Shown here piece after piece: positions 62,156-64,000 of a DNA stretch of 64,000 bases. A program made the position numbers and the translations under genes. Positions within the stretch are counted from its first letter, which is position 1. Each line of letters opens with the position of its first letter. Source of the DNA: Mycolicibacterium aichiense (GTDB taxonomy: Bacteria; Actinomycetota; Actinomycetes; Mycobacteriales; Mycobacteriaceae); assembly GCF_010726245.1 (NCBI RefSeq), contig NZ_AP022561.1:4216001-4280000 (forward strand). Direction: 5' to 3'. Below the pieces are notes generated by a model that was given only the letters and a program-made list of their open reading frames with translations, made no database searches and was not told the DNA's origin.

Positions 62156-63622
62156 CTAACCCGCGATCTGGTCGGCGCAGTACATCGATTTGGTGATCCG
62201 GTAGGCGTCCAGACCTTCCGGGCCGAGCTCACGGCCTAGACCGCTCGATTTGACACCACCGAACGGCGACTGGATATCCAGCTGATAGTGATTGACTCCC
62301 ACCGAGCCGGTGTGCATCGCCCGGGCCACGTCCAGCGCTCGCCCGGTGTCGCGCGACCATACCGTGCCGGCCAGGCCGAACTCGGTGTCGTTCGCCATCC
62401 TGATTGCCTCGGCCTCATCGTCATAGCCGATGACGGCAATCACCGGGCCGAAGATCTCTTCCTGAGCGATTCGATCACGGTTGTCGACATCGGCGAACAC
62501 GGTGGGAGCGACGTACCATCCGCGCGGCCGGTCCACCGGCACCGAGCCACCCGCGACGAGCCGGGCCCCTGAGCCACGGCCGATCTCGATGTACTCGAGA
62601 ACCCTGTCCCGCTGCCGAGCACTGACCAGCGGGCCGACGTCGGTCGTCTCGTCGAGCGGGTCGCCGACCTTGAGGCTGGTAGCCAAGTCGGCTATGGCGG
62701 TGACGAATTCGCCGTAGCGCGAGTTCGGGACCAAAATGCGCGAACTGAGATGACATGTTTGGCCGTTGTTGACGAATGACGCCGTCCGCAAGCCGGCCAC
62801 CGTCGCCGCCAGATCGGCGTCGTCGAGGATCACCGCTGCGGACTTGCCGCCGAGCTCCAACGTGACGGGCTTGATCAGTCGACCGCACTCGGCGCCGATG
62901 ATCCGGCCGGCGTTGGTGGATCCGGTGAACGCCACCTTGTCGATCCCGGGATGGCTCACCAGATGGGCGCCTGCTTCGCTGTCCCCGGGCACGACGCTGA
63001 GTACCCCCGGCGGAAGACCCGCCTCCACGGCCGCGTCGGCGAATACCAGCGCATCCAGTGCGGTCTCCGGGGCAGCCTTGAGTACTACACGGCAGCCGGC
63101 GGCCAGAGCCGGCGCGATCTTCATAATCGCCAGTGCCTGTGGATAATTCCAGGGCGTGATGGCCCCCACTACGCCGACCGGCTCGCGCCGCACCACGGTG
63201 TGCCCAACCAGAGCTGGACGGGTTTCCTCAGGCTCCCACGCCTTGATCAACTTCGCGTAGTAGCCGACCAGCGCGGCCGGGAAGATTCCGTTCACCGCAC
63301 GGGACAAGGTGATCGGCATACCGTTTTCGCGGCAGACCATCCGTGCGGTGTCCTCACCGCGGGACCGCAGCGCCGAGGCGTACCGCTTGAGGACCTCGGC
63401 ACGCTCGGCAGGTGCGGCGGACGCCCAGCGCAACGCGGGATCCTCGTGCGCCGCGGCCACAGCGTCGTCGATCTCGGATGTCGTGGCGTTCGGGCCGTCA
63501 GCGAAAACCTCGCCGGTGGCCGCATCGATGACCGGAATGGTCTGTGCGGCTTCGCGGTAGGTGCCACCGACGAATATGCGGGCGGTGTCGGTTTCGGCCG
63601 GCACTTGGCTGGACACAGTCAT
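62156..63622 (-). CDS. Aldehyde dehydrogenase, second
   Basis: This 488-residue NAD-dependent aldehyde dehydrogenase has FTGSTNAGRII, general base in LELGGKSAAVI, nucleophile Cys in NNGQTCHLSS and EEIFGPVIAVI. ATG at MTVSSQV is chosen (GGAGG upstream); it overlaps the CoA-transferase stop (ATGA). It is only distantly related to the first aldehyde dehydrogenase in this window. Genes on both sides suggest CoA-dependent catabolism; substrate unknown. Confidence 0.92.
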   Translation of the reverse strand: MTVSSQVPAETDTARIFVGGTYREAAQTIPVIDAATGEVFADGPNATTSEIDDAVAAAHEDPALRWASAAPAERAEVLKRYASALRSRGEDTARMVCRENGMPITLSRAVNGIFPAALVGYYAKLIKAWEPEETRPALVGHTVVRREPVGVVGAITPWNYPQALAIMKIAPALAAGCRVVLKAAPETALDALVFADAAVEAGLPPGVLSVVPGDSEAGAHLVSHPGIDKVAFTGSTNAGRIIGAECGRLIKPVTLELGGKSAAVILDDADLAATVAGLRTASFVNNGQTCHLSSRILVPNSRYGEFVTAIADLATSLKVGDPLDETTDVGPLVSARQRDRVLEYIEIGRGSGARLVAGGSVPVDRPRGWYVAPTVFADVDNRDRIAQEEIFGPVIAVIGYDDEAEAIRMANDTEFGLAGTVWSRDTGRALDVARAMHTGSVGVNHYQLDIQSPFGGVKSSGLGRELGPEGLDAYRITKSMYCADQIAG

Positions 63623-64000
63623 GCCAGTGATTCCTCCGCAATCGATGCTGGTGCGGGCGGTGCGTACAGGACACCGGCGGCGATGAGGCGTTCGACCGCC
63701 GCATCGTCCATCTGCAGGTGCCGGCGACACACGTCGACGGTGTTCTCACCGAGCAGCGGTGCCGGGCGTAGTTCAGCCGGCGGAATGCGCCGATACTGCG
63801 CAGGGCCTGTCTCGGTCGGCAGCCGCACGTCGAACAACGGATGCGTCATCTCCGCGTACAAGCCGCGGGACCGCACCTGCGGCTCATCAATGATGTCACT
63901 GCCTCGCAGCATGGGGGCGGCCGCGACACCGGTCTGCTGCAGCGTCTCGGCGAGAGTATGAGCATCGTGCCGCCGAGTGAAACGCTGGAGAGCGCTGTGT
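63619..64000 (-). CDS. CaiB/BaiF-type CoA-transferase, C-terminal part
   Basis: The frame enters from the window edge and covers about 126 residues. TLAETLQQTGVAAAPM, DEPQVRSRGLYAEM, HPLFDVRLP and the end motif APLLGENTVDV match the C-terminal third of family III CoA-transferases, which move CoA between acids by an aspartyl-CoA intermediate. The catalytic Asp lies outside the window. Its stop overlaps the aldehyde dehydrogenase start, so the three genes form one leftward operon. Confidence 0.88.
   Translation of the reverse strand, partial: HSALQRFTRRHDAHTLAETLQQTGVAAAPMLRGSDIIDEPQVRSRGLYAEMTHPLFDVRLPTETGPAQYRRIPPAELRPAPLLGENTVDVCRRHLQMDDAAVERLIAAGVLYAPPAPASIAEESLA

Overview
This is a high-GC actinobacterial chromosome segment, almost certainly from a Mycobacterium/Mycolicibacterium species. 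The evidence is PGRS-type glycine-rich proteins, a complete mce lipid-import operon with MceG, DUF732 secreted proteins, F420/flavin-type oxidoreductases, and a block (udgB, tap-like MFS pump, FAD-linked oxidase, later cyp130 and its TetR gene) whose order follows M. tuberculosis Rv1259-Rv1255c as I recall it. No rRNA, tRNA, CRISPR array, insertion sequence or integrase gene was recognised.

Layout. (1) 0-9.8 kb: ordinary accessory/housekeeping genes: TetR regulator, solo Clp-N protein, amidase, HIT protein, deazaflavin-dependent oxidoreductase, LLM-class monooxygenase, a 38-bp tandem repeat, udgB, tap, FAD-linked oxidase, epoxide hydrolase. (2) 8.6-23.5 kb: material absent between the Rv1257c and Rv1256c orthologues in M. 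tuberculosis. It holds epoxide hydrolase, D-aminoacylase-like amidohydrolase, a Rieske oxygenase with its own TetR and a doubled operator, two PGRS-like proteins without a PE domain, a SARP/NB-ARC/TPR regulator, an MBL-fold hydrolase, a decayed fragment of a second FAD-linked oxidase, and a secreted C39-like protease. (3) 23.9-25.7 kb: cyp130 and its TetR partner. (4) 25.8-47.3 kb: a catabolic cluster with aldehyde dehydrogenase, 3Fe-4S ferredoxin, Rieske oxygenase, GNAT protein, DUF35 protein, thiolase-like protein, two acyl-CoA ligases, two SDRs, two related P450s, TetR, a ferredoxin-type NADP reductase, a molybdopterin oxidoreductase, acyl-CoA dehydrogenase and enoyl-CoA hydratase. (5) 47.3-59.9 kb: one leftward mce operon, yrbEA-yrbEB-mceA-F, followed by a Mce-associated membrane protein, five small secreted proteins, MceG and a small ORF. 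(6) 60.5-64 kb: two DUF732 proteins, a MaoC-like hydratase, a second aldehyde dehydrogenase and a truncated CaiB-type CoA-transferase.

The main discovery is a shared 17-bp dyad, A[C/T]CTA-N7-[T/A]AG[G/T]T. It sits in the promoters of the ALDH/ferredoxin pair, the Rieske operon, both SDRs, the divergent P450/acyl-CoA dehydrogenase pair, the mce operon and one DUF732 gene. At several of these it fills the -35/-10 spacer or covers the -10 hexamer. I infer that one repressor, probably TetR-type (candidates at 37739 and 25788), coordinates uptake through this Mce system with intracellular oxidation, CoA activation and beta-oxidation/retro-aldol-like cleavage of a hydrophobic substrate. The operator does not resemble KstR or KstR2 sites, so the substrate is unlikely to be plain cholesterol under those regulators; it remains unknown.
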